The position numbers and the translations under genes were made by a program. The notes under the pieces are model-generated. The model was not told the DNA's origin. It ran no database searches and saw only the letters and a list, made by a program, of their open reading frames with translations. Below, piece by piece: positions 1-8,555 of a stretch of DNA of 64,000 bases. This stretch comes from an uncultured Acidobacteriaceae bacterium (GTDB lineage: Bacteria; Acidobacteriota; Terriglobia; Terriglobales; Acidobacteriaceae), in contig CALFMO010000039.1 in NCBI GenBank assembly GCA_937879855.1, positions 7,901 to 71,900 of the forward strand. The letters run 5' to 3'. Within the stretch, counting starts at the first letter, position 1. Each line of letters opens with the position of its first letter.

Positions 1-404
1 GCCATTAATGTCGTGGTGTAAATCTTGGGAACGATCCCTTGAGCCGCAAAAGCATCGGATAGCAACTCTCCGCCTTTGACGCGTTCGCGCACGTTTTCCA
101 GAACCTGTCGCAACTGCCCGTCCTTCTGGCGTTTGATAAGCAGTTCGAGCGAATTCAGAATGGGGAGTCCCGCCCGGATCAGGGTAAGGAACTGCTGGTT
201 GAATACCAGAAATGCATCCTGCTTCAGTTTCCGGCGGCGCCTCAACGAAACGCCTGAAGTGAAGACCCCCTGAGGCTTCACCCAGTAGACGAGGTAACCC
301 TGCTGCGAAAAGCGGTCGCGCACTTCGGCTTCCGAGTAGCCCTGCTCGACGTGCTGCTGGACCCGCCCGCGGTCGTCCGCGATTTTTACTACGAATTCCG
401 CCAT
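1..404 (-). CDS. pilC: Type IV pilus inner-membrane platform protein PilC, N-terminal part (cut by window edge)
   Basis: Only the first 134 codons are present; the gene runs off the left edge. The protein starts MAEFVVKIADDRGRV and has a stretch rich in charged residues followed by QDAFLVFNQQFLTLIRAGLPILNSLELL (broken here only by quotation, around residues 65-92), which is the start of the first T2SSF domain of the PilC/GspF family. PilC sits in the inner membrane and couples the PilB/PilT motor ATPases to pilin assembly. The ATG at 402-404 is the only start consistent with family length. A pilB start lies at the other end of the window, so the pilus locus is split here. Fairly sure; the transmembrane helices lie outside the visible part. 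Confidence 0.85.
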   Translation of the reverse strand, partial: MAEFVVKIADDRGRVQQHVEQGYSEAEVRDRFSQQGYLVYWVKPQGVFTSGVSLRRRRKLKQDAFLVFNQQFLTLIRAGLPILNSLELLIKRQKDGQLRQVLENVRERVKGGELLSDAFAAQGIVPKIYTTTLM

Positions 405-535
405 TTGCCGACTTTTCTATAGTTTCCGGAGTACACGATCCCCGCCTCAGTCTAACATTCCACTTACCATTCTAAGACACCGGCGGCGCTCAGAACCGTT
501 TCTGCAAGTACGCAAGTAACCCCAACTGCGCCAAC

Positions 536-1204
536 CTAAGGCCCTAAGCCGCCCTCGATTGTTTCCGTTCCCTCCGGAGGCTTAAATTGAAACCGCGCAT
601 CTGCAATCGCCACATCTTCTTTCATCTCTCCGAAGCGGTATTCTGTTACCGCTCCATCCACTTCCTGGATGACAATTCGCGCAATCCGGTGGTCCGGAGT
701 AATCTCTACCAGAACCTCGCTTATCCTGTCTGCCAACGCCTGCGGAACCCCACGCAAAACGACGTTACCCGACTGGAGCGGCGAGACATCTGGAGCTAGA
801 GATAATCCGTGCAACTCTTTCTCCAGCTTGGTCTTACCTAGCAAAAATGCCAGCGGTGATCGAATATCCTCCAGTTTCCTGGCCTCCGTTTTCCGGGCCT
901 GCCGATCCTCGGGCACGTAAAACCACGCATCTTTCCCATTGCTGACAAACAGCTTGTCCTTGGGAGAACGATACTCCCACCGCATCTTGCCGGGTTTTTT
1001 CAGCCACAGCGTCCCGGACTCTGTCCGTTCCATGCCCGAGCCGCGGTACACCTCGGTGAACTCCGCCTGAAGCGACCGCAGATGGTTGTAATGTTCGTCC
1101 ACCGCCGCCGCTAGCGACTTAACGTCGGGCGCAATGGCGGCGGCTGTCGCAAACGTCGACGTCAGGAACAGGACGATAGAAAAGCGAAGGAAACGAATTC
1201 GCAT
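536..1204 (-). CDS. lolA: Outer-membrane lipoprotein carrier protein LolA
   Basis: A periplasmic chaperone that carries lipoproteins from the LolCDE exporter to the outer membrane. I place the start at the ATG at 1202-1204 rather than an ATG 47 codons upstream, because MRIRFLRFSIVLFLTSTFA gives a proper signal peptide directly at the N-terminus. The 222-residue length is normal. The core shows the LolA pattern: a long helix after the signal, GTLWLKKPGKMRWEY, then LFVSNGKDAWFYVPEDRQA, and alternating strands to the end. It is divergent from the secreted protease gene starting at 1480; the 275 bp between them must hold both promoters but I see no clear consensus. It lies 131 bp upstream of pilC on the same strand. 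Confidence 0.88.
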   Translation of the reverse strand: MRIRFLRFSIVLFLTSTFATAAAIAPDVKSLAAAVDEHYNHLRSLQAEFTEVYRGSGMERTESGTLWLKKPGKMRWEYRSPKDKLFVSNGKDAWFYVPEDRQARKTEARKLEDIRSPLAFLLGKTKLEKELHGLSLAPDVSPLQSGNVVLRGVPQALADRISEVLVEITPDHRIARIVIQEVDGAVTEYRFGEMKEDVAIADARFQFKPPEGTETIEGGLGP

Positions 1205-1479
1205 CCGATAACTTTTCACCGGGTGCCAGCCCACGGATCGAAACGCTCTCCCGCGGATTTCGGAAGGGAACAATGGGCCAGCTGCAACAGGGAAACTCCC
1301 GTTCGTATTGTAGGCTGCGCTCAACGTTCCTGTCATTCCGCACAATTCGGGAAGTTGAGGACGCTCTTCACTCTCGTTTTTTGCAGTTGCCGCATCACCG
1401 ACGCTGTGCCAGAATCAATGGTCACTGGCCGGATCTTCCCCTGGCTCCCCAGCCCTCCGGACGTGCCTTAGGATCGTGC

Positions 1480-3261
1480 ATGTTCCGAGTCTCCTGTTTC
1501 AGTTTGGTTCTTGGTTTGTTGTCTGCTGCTGGCTTCGGACAATCGGCTACGAGCCCGCCGACCCCTCCGCCCAGTCTGGGATCGCCGAAAGCCCAAGAGA
1601 ATCCAATTTTGCCTTCCGTCTCAGCGCCAGCGACGGCTACAGCGGTGGTCACGTCCACGGCGTCCGCCTCAACCGCGCCGCCAGAGTCCGTGCTCGCCAA
1701 CCCCCTAGGCGAGGCAAGAGCTCTCTATCGCAAAGGTAAATTTGAAGAGGCTATTGCCAAGTATCAGGAATTGCTTAGGGACCATCCGAGGTCACCCGAC
1801 GCGTTTGCTGGCGAGGTTCGCGTATATCTCAAGCAGAGAAACGTCGATCAAGCGGCGCAGGTCGCCGAACAAGGCCTTGCGGAATCAAATTCACCGCGGA
1901 CGAAAGTGGCTCAAGCCGAAGTTTGGTTTCGTCAAGGCAAGATCAACGAGGCTGAGAAGCAATGGATCGACGTGATCAACTCTGGATATCCCGAGGCACG
2001 TGCGTATCTCGGCCTGGCGCGCGTGCGTGAAGCCATAGCCATGTTTAAGACCGCCAGGAAAATGGTCGACAAGGCTCATGAACTCGATCCGCTCGACCCC
2101 GATATTCAGGAGGAATGGATTGGGACGCTCTCCCGCTCGGAACGCATCAGGTATTTGGAGACGTCCCTGGCCGGCGACAACAACTGGGACACCGATCAGC
2201 GATCCGATGTCGCGAGCTACCTTCAGTACCTTCGAGAACGAGCCCAACGGAAGAATGAGCCCTGCCATTTGGTGAGCAACGTGAGTCGCACCGAGACTCG
2301 ACTGGTGCCTCTCATGATCGATCCGACGCATCTGCGCGGCTATGCCGTTTCCGTGGTTTTGAACGGCCACAAGAACAAACTCATGCTCGATACCGGAGCC
2401 AGTGGCATTTTGGTCAAACGATCGATTGCGGAACATGCCGGCATCTCGAAGATTTCCGAAACGAAAGTTTTGGGCATTGGCAACAAGGGACGCAGAAACG
2501 CCTACATTGGGGTTGCAGATTCCATCAAAGTCGGCGAACTCGAGTTCCAGAATTGCCCGGTCGAAGTCATGGAGAGCCGTTCTGTCGCGGAAGAGGACGG
2601 CCTGATCGGTGCAGATGTCTTCGAAGACTTTCTGGTGGACATCGATTTCCCCAACGAAAAACTTAAGCTTAGCGAGCTTCCAAAACGTCCCGGCACACCA
2701 GAACCGAAACTCACGCTCAAGAGTGAAGACGAAGATTTCGACGAGGCGACTGGCGCTGGCGATGATTCGAAATCAGGCGACACAAAAAGCGTTGCGCCCA
2801 CGGTGCCGACCTCCGGTCCCCAGGATCGTTACATTGCGCCCGAGATGCAGTCCTACACTCGCGTCTATCGCTTTGGGCACGATTTGCTGATTCCTACGAG
2901 CATCGGCAAAGTGCCCTACAAACTTTTTCTAATGGACACCGGAGCGATGTTCAATTTCATTTCCCCCGCCGCAGCGCGGGAAGTCACCAAAGTTCACGGA
3001 GATTCCGACACGATTGTGAAAGGCATCAGCGGCAGGGTCGATAAGGTGTTTAGCGCGAACAAGGCAATTCTCCAGTTCGGGAACTTGCGGCAAGAAAACC
3101 AGGACATGACCGCGTTCGATACCAAACCCATCAGCGACGGAGTCGGCACTGAAGTGTCAGGCTTCCTGGGTTTCGTTCTCTTGCACTTCCTTGATATCAA
3201 GATCGATTATCGCGACGCTCTCGTAGACTTTCAATACGATGCCAAACGTTGGAACCGGTAG
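1480..3261 (+). CDS. Secreted TPR protein with two retropepsin-like aspartyl protease domains
   Basis: The start at 1480 gives a signal peptide (MFRVSCFSLVLGLLSAAGFG); longer in-frame starts add an unlikely leader. The mature protein begins with a Pro/Ala/Thr-rich linker and TPR-type helices (about residues 75-210, e.g. EARALYRKGKFEEAIAKYQ). Two copies of the retroviral-type aspartyl protease fold follow, each with its own active-site motif: DTGAS near residue 304 and DTGAM near residue 486. An acidic low-complexity linker separates them. Single-domain relatives are known as gag-asp or Asp_protease_2 proteins, which work as dimers. Two domains in one chain could form an internal dimer. Substrate unknown. 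The second motif has Met where Ser/Thr is usual, so that half may be less active. Confidence 0.8.
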   Translation: MFRVSCFSLVLGLLSAAGFGQSATSPPTPPPSLGSPKAQENPILPSVSAPATATAVVTSTASASTAPPESVLANPLGEARALYRKGKFEEAIAKYQELLRDHPRSPDAFAGEVRVYLKQRNVDQAAQVAEQGLAESNSPRTKVAQAEVWFRQGKINEAEKQWIDVINSGYPEARAYLGLARVREAIAMFKTARKMVDKAHELDPLDPDIQEEWIGTLSRSERIRYLETSLAGDNNWDTDQRSDVASYLQYLRERAQRKNEPCHLVSNVSRTETRLVPLMIDPTHLRGYAVSVVLNGHKNKLMLDTGASGILVKRSIAEHAGISKISETKVLGIGNKGRRNAYIGVADSIKVGELEFQNCPVEVMESRSVAEEDGLIGADVFEDFLVDIDFPNEKLKLSELPKRPGTPEPKLTLKSEDEDFDEATGAGDDSKSGDTKSVAPTVPTSGPQDRYIAPEMQSYTRVYRFGHDLLIPTSIGKVPYKLFLMDTGAMFNFISPAAAREVTKVHGDSDTIVKGISGRVDKVFSANKAILQFGNLRQENQDMTAFDTKPISDGVGTEVSGFLGFVLLHFLDIKIDYRDALVDFQYDAKRWNR

Positions 3262-3291
3262 TTTTCCTCTGTTTCTGTTAATACCCGCTCG

Positions 3292-4056
3292 CTAATTCGC
3301 AAACAGTGAATATTGATGCGTGCCGCCAACTTTGTGCAGGAATCCTGCCTCAGTGAGGACGTGCTCGAGCAGCGGGTTGTGATAGACCACATACACTGCT
3401 CTGGGGTGCTCGCGAAGAGATTGTTTCAAGTTCACGAAGACCTGGCGCATTCCCGTCTCCGGAAATGGATTGAATAAATAAATCACAAGCGGATCTGTCG
3501 GAAAAGGGAAGGCGGTTGCATCTGCACAGATGGATTCGACCGCAAAGCATTTCTGCGTAGCGCTCTTGTACTGGGCCAGGTTCTGTTGGGCTGTTTGATG
3601 CAGGGAAGGCAGAAGCTCCACGCCAATGATGCGGTGGAAAGGATAATCGGAGGCCATCAGCAGCGTACGTCCTTTTCCCGAGCCCAGGTCGATGAAGGTG
3701 AAATCGCGAAAATTGAGAACTGGCTGGTCGCGAGTGGGCGACCCCTGCAGCGTGTTGAGCATCTCATGAAACGCTGCAGGTTCGGTCGGCTGATACGCTG
3801 AGTGAAACTGGCCTAGCAATCGATCGCGCCATCCCACTGCGCCGCTGGTAGTGTTGACGCGGTAATCCCAATCATAGTCGGCATCGCCAAAGCGTTGGCG
3901 CAAACGCTCTGGAGTGGAATCGCGCACGAACTCCCAGAGGACTCCGAAAAGGCGGCGCGTCGCCAGGTAGCTGCCTTCGTAGGAGGCGGCATTTTTCCAC
4001 CATTGGCGGGCGGTGTGGAACACACCAGGTTGCTGCCGAGATGATGGCATATGCAT
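3292..4056 (-). CDS. Class I SAM-dependent methyltransferase
   Basis: 254 residues. The SAM-binding motif I is clear (FIDLGSGKGRTLLMA, about residues 126-140), followed by an acidic motif II (IIGVELLPS) and FNPF in the motif IV position. These identify the Rossmann methyltransferase fold but not the substrate. The N-terminal 110 residues, rich in Arg and Trp, are not familiar. It is the last gene of a run on this strand, 28 bp after the TPR protein gene that follows an ABC exporter. The start at 4056 or the Met two codons later are equally possible. Confidence 0.75.
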   Translation of the reverse strand: MHMPSSRQQPGVFHTARQWWKNAASYEGSYLATRRLFGVLWEFVRDSTPERLRQRFGDADYDWDYRVNTTSGAVGWRDRLLGQFHSAYQPTEPAAFHEMLNTLQGSPTRDQPVLNFRDFTFIDLGSGKGRTLLMASDYPFHRIIGVELLPSLHQTAQQNLAQYKSATQKCFAVESICADATAFPFPTDPLVIYLFNPFPETGMRQVFVNLKQSLREHPRAVYVVYHNPLLEHVLTEAGFLHKVGGTHQYSLFAN

Positions 4057-4084
4057 GAGCAGCCGGCCGGATGAGTGCTGCGAA

Positions 4085-5008
4085 TTACTCGGAGTCGTGG
4101 AATTTTACTGGAGGACGATACCCCGGCGGCAGACCTTTGGTAGCAAGAGGGAAGTCGTCAGGTTGCTGAACTAAAATCCGGCCTCTCTCGTCCATCTTAT
4201 AGGGTTTTCCGCTGGGATCGATGGGGACGCCCGGCAGGCCTTCTACCCGAGCCAGTTCATAGATGCTGGTGGGCAGTCTTCCCGTTTTTTCTCCGAAGCG
4301 GGTTACCGCGGCTTGCAGGTTGGTAACGTCTTCGTCCAATTTCAAGTCGCGCAGATGCTCTGCTGCATTTTGCCGGATCTGTCTGTCCTGTGTAGTTTGG
4401 TAGGTTGTTGCCCACAACATGCGAGCCGTCTGGAACTCACCGGCATGCTGTGCCATCTGGGCGGCGAGGACTTTCAAGAACGGATGCGCGTTTGGAACTT
4501 GCGAACCGCGCTCGAAGGCGTCCGCGGCGTGAGCATAGTCTTTCAGGTCCATGTAGTACACAAATCCCAGATTGTAGTAAAGGCGCCACTCGTTGGGGTT
4601 GTTGCGAATGCCATACTCCAGCAATGAAATCGCGCGATCCGGCTGTCCGGCTCCGTTGGGCGACGGGGGGGCCAGAAAGTTTCCTCCGAACTCGTAAGCG
4701 ACTACAAGATGGGGATCCAGGTTCGTGGTGATTTCCAGGAGCGGGGCCAGCAGATCGAAGCTGGACATTCCCCCAGCATGCCGTCCCCCAAAATACTGGA
4801 CCGCTCGCGTCCAATAGATGTCGGCGAGAAGGCCGTCATAGCCCAGACTGGCGCGCTTCAGTATTTTTGGAGAGCTGATGTAGAGCACATCTTCCAAGGT
4901 TGCCTGAGGACGAAGCCGATCGACGCTGCGGAGCGTGAGCACGCTGGTGATAAAAAAGACCGCCAGGCAGATACTTGCCACGATCGTCGTTCTGTGCCGC
5001 GCCTTCAT
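4085..5008 (-). CDS. Membrane-anchored TPR protein of an ABC exporter operon
   Basis: 307 residues. The ATG at 5006-5008 overlaps the stop of the upstream permease gene by four bases (ATGA), showing translational coupling; upstream in-frame starts lie inside the permease and are rejected. An N-terminal membrane anchor (IVASICLAVFFITSVLTLRS) precedes TPR-like repeats (about residues 90-200, with EWRLYYNLGFVYYMDLKDYAHAADAF spread over two helices) and a C-terminal region with GRLPTSIYELARVEGLPGVPIDPSGKPYKM in pieces, a PilA/GspG-like carboxyl motif. Homologues are found beside ABC-2 transporters in Acidobacteriota. Probably a periplasm-facing accessory factor; exact role unknown. Confidence 0.72.
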   Translation of the reverse strand: MKARHRTTIVASICLAVFFITSVLTLRSVDRLRPQATLEDVLYISSPKILKRASLGYDGLLADIYWTRAVQYFGGRHAGGMSSFDLLAPLLEITTNLDPHLVVAYEFGGNFLAPPSPNGAGQPDRAISLLEYGIRNNPNEWRLYYNLGFVYYMDLKDYAHAADAFERGSQVPNAHPFLKVLAAQMAQHAGEFQTARMLWATTYQTTQDRQIRQNAAEHLRDLKLDEDVTNLQAAVTRFGEKTGRLPTSIYELARVEGLPGVPIDPSGKPYKMDERGRILVQQPDDFPLATKGLPPGYRPPVKFHDSE

Positions 5009-5781
5009 TTCAGGTCCCTGTGTTCGAAGATCAGCACCGCGCCGCTCAAAGCTGCAGCCGCGTAAAGCAGAGCATACAAAGTGTTGTGCAGCACAAGCTG
5101 GCCGGCAACCGCATGTTCGTGAGCGACGGAACTGATCACATTGAAAGCAGAGAAATTTGGCACGAGGTAAGCTGCAGCCGTAGCCAGCCATCGTGTTATT
5201 CCGTGAGCCATGCCCGCGAAGCCGCGCAAGTCCTCAGCGAAACTGCCAATCACAAAGAGTGAAAAAGAAAAGACCGCCGCCAGCAACGGCGAGGAGAAAG
5301 ACGAGAACAGCAACGCAAGCGCGCAAATAATCAGAAACTGCAGAACGATGAAGTAGAGGGCGACGAGAATCAGGGCGTCCGCCGGCATGAACTTGTGCGA
5401 GACATAAAGCAACGCTGCAAAGACCCCAACGGCCATGCAGAAGGTGTTCACAACCAGAGTGCCAGATAATCCAAAGAACTTGCCGACAATAAATTCCCAG
5501 CGTCGTACCGGCCGCGAGAGCACCGTATAGAGCGTGCGCTTTTCGATTTCCTTCGATACCAGTCCGATGCCGATGAATATCGCGATGACGACACCAAACA
5601 GTGACACCGCCGTTAGGCCGAGATTGATCACGACTAACTTTTCGATCTCGATGGAGATCTGGCCGACAAAAATCGCCGCTCCCGACAGCAGAACCGCGAA
5701 TGCGATCAGGTTATAGAGCACACGATCGCGCACTGCTTCGCGGAATGTATTGGCGGCGATATATCCAACCCGAGCATTCAT
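5005..5781 (-). CDS. ABC-2 type transporter permease
   Basis: 258 residues with six hydrophobic segments. The first two are near residues 25-45 and 52-75, and the last runs up to the C-terminal ALLYAAAALSGAVLIFEHRD. The cytosolic motif EIEKRTLYTVLSRPVRRWEF between helices is typical of ABC-2 permeases of the YhaP/NatB/Gld type. The ATG at 5779-5781 overlaps the stop of the ATPase gene upstream by four bases, and its own stop overlaps the TPR gene by four bases. The three genes therefore form one translationally coupled unit. Substrate is not predictable from sequence. Confidence 0.88.
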   Translation of the reverse strand: MNARVGYIAANTFREAVRDRVLYNLIAFAVLLSGAAIFVGQISIEIEKLVVINLGLTAVSLFGVVIAIFIGIGLVSKEIEKRTLYTVLSRPVRRWEFIVGKFFGLSGTLVVNTFCMAVGVFAALLYVSHKFMPADALILVALYFIVLQFLIICALALLFSSFSSPLLAAVFSFSLFVIGSFAEDLRGFAGMAHGITRWLATAAAYLVPNFSAFNVISSVAHEHAVAGQLVLHNTLYALLYAAAALSGAVLIFEHRDLK

Positions 5782-6719
5782 GACGCACCTCCCGCAGTGG
5801 AGTCCGCTTTCCGCATCTTCTCGACGAAATACTCTTCCAGCGACGTGCGCACCGGCGTGAGCGAAATCAATCGCAATCGTTCGCGGCGGAGAGCGTCAAT
5901 TGCCGCGTCTTGCCGGGTTTCGGAAATGACCGCGCGCACCGTATCTGCCGTCACATGACATTCGGCTCCCAACGCTTTGATGGATGCCGGTACCTGCGTG
6001 CCTTGCCACACAATCTCGATCCTTCCCTGGACGCTGGACGTCAGATCGGCGACCGCTCCCACGCCGCGCAGTTCGCCTTTGTAGATGATGGCAACCCGGT
6101 CGCAGAGCGCTTCAGCGTCGGAAAGAATATGAGTCGAGAAGAACACCGTCTTGCCTTCGCGTTTGAGCTGTTCCATCAGGTCACGAACTTCGCGCCGGCC
6201 CATGGGATCGAGGCCGGACATGGGCTCGTCAAGAAACACCACTTTGGGGTCGTGCAGAATGGCTTGGGCGATGCCCGCGCGCTGCATCATGCCCTTGGAG
6301 AATTTCCGCAGCTGCACACCTTTTACATCCGTGAGACCCACGAGCTGCAAAACTTCTTCAATGCGCTGCTTGCGATTTTTCGCGGGAACTCCGGAAAGCT
6401 GTCCGTAGTAATTGAGCAGTTCGTGAGCGGTCAGATAGTCGTAGAAGTAGGGTTGCTCCGGCAAAAATCCAATTTGCGCTTTGATGTCGGGATCAGTCCA
6501 CTCGCGCCCCAGAATACGAGCCGATCCTGACGTCGGGAAAACCAGGCCCATCAGGAGCTTTAGAGTCGTGGTCTTGCCGGCGCCGTTTGGGCCGAGGAAA
6601 CCAAAGATCTCGCCCTCCTCAACTTTCAACTGGAGTGGATGCAAGGCACGCTTTGGACGCTTGCGCCAGAATCCGACCATGTAGGTTTTTTCTAATCCTA
6701 AGATCTCAATCGCGGCCAT
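5778..6719 (-). CDS. ABC transporter ATP-binding protein
   Basis: 313 residues from the ATG at 6717-6719, chosen because MAAIEILGLEKTY is the usual ABC start; a longer reading adds 23 unlikely residues. Walker A is GPNGAGKTT, the signature loop is KFSKGMMQRAGIAQA, Walker B is VVFLDEPMSGLDP, and the switch histidine is in FFSTHIL. The C-terminal domain (about residues 220-313) is the extension seen in CcmA/NatA-like importers-turned-exporters. It energises the permease encoded just downstream. The 150 bp before it back onto the first pilin gene. Confidence 0.92.
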   Translation of the reverse strand: MAAIEILGLEKTYMVGFWRKRPKRALHPLQLKVEEGEIFGFLGPNGAGKTTTLKLLMGLVFPTSGSARILGREWTDPDIKAQIGFLPEQPYFYDYLTAHELLNYYGQLSGVPAKNRKQRIEEVLQLVGLTDVKGVQLRKFSKGMMQRAGIAQAILHDPKVVFLDEPMSGLDPMGRREVRDLMEQLKREGKTVFFSTHILSDAEALCDRVAIIYKGELRGVGAVADLTSSVQGRIEIVWQGTQVPASIKALGAECHVTADTVRAVISETRQDAAIDALRRERLRLISLTPVRTSLEEYFVEKMRKADSTAGGAS

Positions 6720-6868
6720 ATCGTTTGGAGTGCGTTCCTGGTTGGAACGCTCAGATAAAAAAATTATATGCAAATCGTCAGCAGGCAAAAAGACACCGAG
6801 ATGCCGAGGATGTTACTAAAGTAAAAGGACTGGAGCGCTGTTTTGAGACTTCCCAGCGAATCCGCCCG

Positions 6869-7369
6869 TTACTGGCCGATTTGCGGCAGCAGGGCTTGGC
6901 AAGGGTCATGGTCGAGGGCTCCTCCGGAAGGAGTGACATAGCGGATCGTGTTATCTTCAGTTCCGCAAAAACCCTTTACCCCAGTAATGTTGAGCGTCTG
7001 GGGCACAGCGTTGGAGACGAATTCGGTATTGGCGCCCCCTGAGGGTAGAACACCTTTGGCTGTAAAGGTATATCCGCTCTTGGTGCCCGCAGTGAGCGTG
7101 ACGTCCAGAAGACAAGCGGTCGCTACACCTGGGACACACGGTTCAGCCCCGCCCAGCACACCGATAGTCAGCGGGAATCCCACGGCCGGATAAAAACCTG
7201 CGTAGGTTATTTCGGCTGTATTGACGGTCCGAAGGGAAGCCGCTGCCGACGATTCATTTGCTGCTATGCGCGCCCGCAGCAAGTTCGGAATCGCAATGGC
7301 AGCAATAATCAGGATGATTGCCACTACGATCAACAGCTCGATTAGTGAAAAACCCTTGTACTTCCGCAT
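6869..7369 (-). CDS. Type IV major-pilin-like protein (pilin 1)
   Basis: 166 residues. The class III leader is MRKYKG followed by FSLIELLIVVAIILIIAAIA, with the conserved Glu at mature position 5 and a cleavage site for the prepilin peptidase after Gly. I set the start at the ATG at 7367-7369; upstream codons would bury the short leader. The globular part has two cysteine pairs (PCVPGVATAC, and FCGTEDN with DPCQAL) that could form disulphides, and the GTKSGYTFTA strand shared with the other three pilins in the window. It is the most divergent of the three clustered pilins. A candidate sigma-54 promoter lies 53 bp upstream of the start codon. Confidence 0.9.
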   Translation of the reverse strand: MRKYKGFSLIELLIVVAIILIIAAIAIPNLLRARIAANESSAAASLRTVNTAEITYAGFYPAVGFPLTIGVLGGAEPCVPGVATACLLDVTLTAGTKSGYTFTAKGVLPSGGANTEFVSNAVPQTLNITGVKGFCGTEDNTIRYVTPSGGALDHDPCQALLPQIGQ

Positions 7370-7420
7370 TGTATCCGCCTGACATTTACCACGATTCCCA
7401 AGAGTAGTCAGTGTTACCGT

Positions 7421-7436
7421 TGCAACTGGAGTTCCA
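7421..7436 (-). promoter_or_regulatory. Candidate sigma-54 promoter of pilin 1
   Basis: On the minus strand the bases read TGGAACTCCAGTTGCA. This matches the -24/-12 consensus TGGCACG-N4-TTGCA at 10 of 12 defined positions, with the obligatory 10 bases between GG and GC. The predicted start site gives a leader of about 40 nt before pilin 1. Pilin genes are classic sigma-54/PilR targets in other bacteria. Confidence 0.6.
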
Positions 7437-7599
7437 TCGGAAGCATTTGCGCCCATTCTGTCAAATCGCTTGTTTTCAATATTCTCTTCTCTGCAGGATT
7501 CTGGCGATACACCAATCGCGGCGTGCAACGCCAAATTGTGTCAGGGTCGCGAGCTTGAAACCGAATTGCGAAGCAACCGACGATTCGACTCTGCCGAAG

Positions 7600-7640
7600 G
7601 TAAAAAATCAAAGAGCCTCGGATGTTGCCATCCGAGGCTC
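7600..7640 (-). terminator. Rho-independent terminator after pilin 2
   Basis: A perfect 11-bp inverted repeat (7613-7623 with 7630-7640) encloses a 6-nt loop. On the minus strand it is followed by a T-rich run (complement of 7600-7612). It lies 40 bp past the stop of pilin 2, and so separates pilin 2 from the promoter of pilin 1. Confidence 0.88.
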
Positions 7641-7680
7641 TCGGCTTGTACCCTCCCCAGATATTTCGCCAGAATGCTAA

Positions 7681-8184
7681 CTACTGACCGATCGCGGCTA
7701 GGGCCTGGCAAGCGTCGTGCGCAACCGGTCCGCCGGAAGGCGTAACGAAGCGAATCACGTTGTCTTCGGTTCCGCAAAAGCCCTTTACGCCGGTCGTGTT
7801 AAGCGTATTGGGGTTGCCGTTCGATACGAACTGGGTGTTGGCGCCGTTGGCGTCCGGCAAAAGGCCAGCTGCCGTGAACAGGTAGCCGCTCTTGGTGCCA
7901 GCGGTCAAGGTCGCGTCGATCAAGCAGCCTGATGCGATTCCAGGCACACAGGGAACCGCAGCTCCACCGAGTGTGACCAGGGCGGCGGGAAAGCCCACCG
8001 TCGGATAGGAAGTGTAGTAGCTAACTTCCGCCGTGCCGATGGTGCGCAGAGACGCCGCGGCGGACGACTCGTTAGCCGCAATGCGGGCGCGCAGCAAGTT
8101 TGGAATGGCGATAGCTGCGATGATCAGGATGATTGCCACCACGATCAGCAGCTCGATCAATGAGAAACCCTTTTGTTTACGCAT
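7681..8184 (-). CDS. Type IV pilin (pilin 2)
   Basis: 167 residues: leader MRKQKG, then FSLIELLIVVAIILIIAAIA with Glu5. It differs from pilin 3 at only about nine residues, all but one in the C-terminal third; residues 1-116 are identical. Four cysteines form the same two candidate disulphide pairs as in pilin 1. The C-terminal half, which in pilins is the exposed face, is where the copies differ. Own sigma-54-like promoter and own terminator suggest a monocistronic unit. The start is fixed by the leader peptide. Confidence 0.92.
   Translation of the reverse strand: MRKQKGFSLIELLIVVAIILIIAAIAIPNLLRARIAANESSAAASLRTIGTAEVSYYTSYPTVGFPAALVTLGGAAVPCVPGIASGCLIDATLTAGTKSGYLFTAAGLLPDANGANTQFVSNGNPNTLNTTGVKGFCGTEDNVIRFVTPSGGPVAHDACQALAAIGQ
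7834..8159. repeat. 326-bp direct repeat, copy 1 (pilin 2)
   Basis: This stretch is identical base for base to 8709-9034 (offset 875). Mismatches begin at 7833 on one side; on the other there is one mismatch at 8160, after which identity resumes through the start codons. It covers the 5' two thirds of the two pilin genes. Confidence 0.95.
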
Positions 8185-8257
8185 CTGTATTTTCCCCCTT
8201 TTTCCTTTTCGCTAAATTTTGTGACCCGTACGTATCAGGCTGCCCCGATCTTTTTCA

Positions 8258-8273
8258 TGCAAGCCAACGCCCA
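8258..8273 (-). promoter_or_regulatory. Candidate sigma-54 promoter of pilin 2
   Basis: The minus strand reads TGGGCGTTGGCTTGCA. The -12 half (TTGCA) is perfect and the GG-to-GC spacing is exactly 10 bases, but only TGG of the -24 half matches. The GC dinucleotide is 75 bp from the start codon, the same distance as in pilin 3, which is why I accept a weaker -24 element. Confidence 0.5.
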
Positions 8274-8461
8274 TAATTGGGCCGCTTTGCGCATGTCTCT
8301 GTCAGGGTGCGAAGTGCTTGCTTTTGTGGGGGAAACGACGGGCCAGCGATTCTGGAATCTGATTTGAGACAGCAAAATGCCAAAATTGGGTTGACACTTT
8401 TTGTCGCCCTGCCACAAATTGGCAGGCAAGCGACCCGCGCAACCGTCGTGAAAACCGCAAA

Positions 8462-8513
8462 AACAAAACGCAATAAAAACAAAAAAAGAGCAGCGAACTC
8501 GCGTTCGCTGCTC
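8462..8513 (-). terminator. Rho-independent terminator after pilin 3
   Basis: An 11-bp perfect stem (8488-8498 with 8503-8513) with loop TCGC is followed on the minus strand by a long T-rich tract (complement of 8462-8487). The stem sequence differs from the pilin 2 terminator although the position relative to the stop codon is the same, so it was not copied with the gene. Confidence 0.9.
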
Positions 8514-8555
8514 TCTGGCTTGTACCCTCCCCCAGGTACTTTGCCAAACTGCTAA

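Noticed and set aside
8373..8402. TGGCATTTTGC-like sequence on the minus strand between pilins 2 and 3
   Set aside because: Spacing between GG and GC is only five bases, which sigma-54 does not accept.
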